64,000 nt of DNA from JACPPO01 sp965262505 (GTDB lineage: Bacteria; Acidobacteriota; Vicinamibacteria; Vicinamibacterales; UBA2999): the NCBI GenBank assembly GCA_965262505.1, contig CBDHFM010000030.1, forward strand, positions 4,216,001-4,280,000, written 5' to 3'. Made by a program: the position numbers and the translations under genes. Shown piece by piece: positions 63,476 through 64,000 of this stretch (within the stretch, counting starts at the first letter, position 1; the number at the start of each line of letters is the position of its first letter). Under the pieces are notes generated by a model, which made no database searches, was not told where the DNA came from, and worked only from the letters and a program-made list of their open reading frames with translations.

Positions 63476-64000
63476 ATGGATCTCTACGTTGTTCTCGGGT
63501 TGCGGCAGGGTGCGACGGAGCCCGAGGTCAGACGGGCGTACCGGCGGCTGGCGCGGCGGTTTCATCCGGACATCAATCCGGGCGACCGTATGGCCGAGAC
63601 GCGTTTCAAGCAGATTCTCGAGGCCTACGAGACGCTGACTGATCCCGATCGTCGATCGCGGCACGACTCAGGTGCCGGGTCGGCGGACCCTGGCGATCGG
63701 CGAACCAGCGGCTTCGAGGGCTTCGACTTCTCAGCGCGCGGTGCGGATTACTCCACGACCTTCGGTGACCTCTTCGCGGAGGTTCTCACCGACCGCGACA
63801 GGAGGGCTGCCCCCGAGCGTGGTGCCGACCTGCATCACGAAGTGAAGCTTGTCTTCGAGGTGGCGTTCGCCGGGGCAATGCGACCGGTTACGGTGACGCG
63901 CCGCCAAACATGCCGCATCTGTGCGGGCACGGGCCGGACGCGGGTGAAGCCGGGCGCATGTCGTGTCTGCGAGGGAACCGGCGCGGTGCGTGCCGTTCGC
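63476..64000 (+). CDS. dnaJ: DnaJ (Hsp40) co-chaperone, N-terminal part, continues past window
   Basis: 175 codons to the window edge, from ATG 63476. J domain: MDLYVVLGLRQGATEPEVRR then RRLARRFHPDINPGDRMAET, with the HPD motif that stimulates DnaK, and ILEAYETLTDPDRR. A glycine-containing linker follows, FEGFDFSARGADYSTTFGDL. The first two zinc-finger halves are CRICAGTG and CRVCEGTG. The J domain starts at residue 1, so no upstream start is likely. Partner of dnaK just upstream. Confidence 0.9.
   Translation, partial: MDLYVVLGLRQGATEPEVRRAYRRLARRFHPDINPGDRMAETRFKQILEAYETLTDPDRRSRHDSGAGSADPGDRRTSGFEGFDFSARGADYSTTFGDLFAEVLTDRDRRAAPERGADLHHEVKLVFEVAFAGAMRPVTVTRRQTCRICAGTGRTRVKPGACRVCEGTGAVRAVR

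Overview
The window is high-GC bacterial DNA that reads like a member of the Acidobacteriota, probably the Vicinamibacteria (subgroup 6) lineage. The lineage call is inference. It rests on a VWFA-related acidobacterial-type protein, many secreted PQQ-like and NHL-type beta-propellers, an acidobacterial-style TonB receptor, and short palindromes of the CCGGCTTTAGCCGG type between genes. No tRNA, rRNA or CRISPR array was seen.

Layout. 1-8.9 kb: end of a lipid/diacylglycerol-kinase-like gene translationally coupled to a large MacB/FtsX-type permease, a PQQ-type propeller, a small membrane protein, a secreted alpha/beta-hydrolase-domain protein and an NHL propeller. 8.9-19.5 kb: a mobile-element pile-up built on what looks like an integron gene-cassette array without an integrase (CALIN type). 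Two attC sites are recognisable, and both are interrupted by insertion sequences. Three near-identical 1303-bp ISAzo13-type elements, an IS701-type element and an IS256-type element carrying a nested IS3-type element sit here. The first ISAzo13 copy splits an alcohol dehydrogenase gene, and removing it restores the reading frame exactly. 19.6-31.6 kb: a small ABM-like gene, three secreted PQQ-type propellers in a minus-strand operon, a frameshifted GH113-like glycosidase in lower-GC DNA, a TonB-dependent receptor and two more PQQ-type propellers. 31.6-37.1 kb: acyl-CoA dehydrogenase, VWA protein, an IS91 scar, a lower-GC orphan gene and an IS6-type element.

37.2-49.1 kb is mostly housekeeping: split methylmalonyl-CoA mutase, valS, nadC, birA, an unknown gene and an RlmD/TrmA-type methyltransferase form a tight plus-strand run. 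A C26 peptidase, argS and a mobA-like gene read the other way. 49.1-52.3 kb: a V4R-domain gene and the first codons of a next gene are cut by an rve-type IS that itself carries an IS3-type insertion. 52.4-64 kb: a SPOR-domain protein, an NHL propeller, another rve-type IS with long inverted repeats, lnt, prfB with its programmed +1 frameshift, a PBP1A, dnaK behind a consensus-like promoter, and the start of dnaJ.

How parts work together: secreted propellers plus the TonB receptor and hydrolases suggest an outward-facing nutrient lifestyle, but the substrate cannot be read from sequence. The most notable feature is the decayed cassette array, where insertion sequences landed inside attC hairpins. 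A second theme is the repeated association of mobile-element scars with lower-GC foreign genes.
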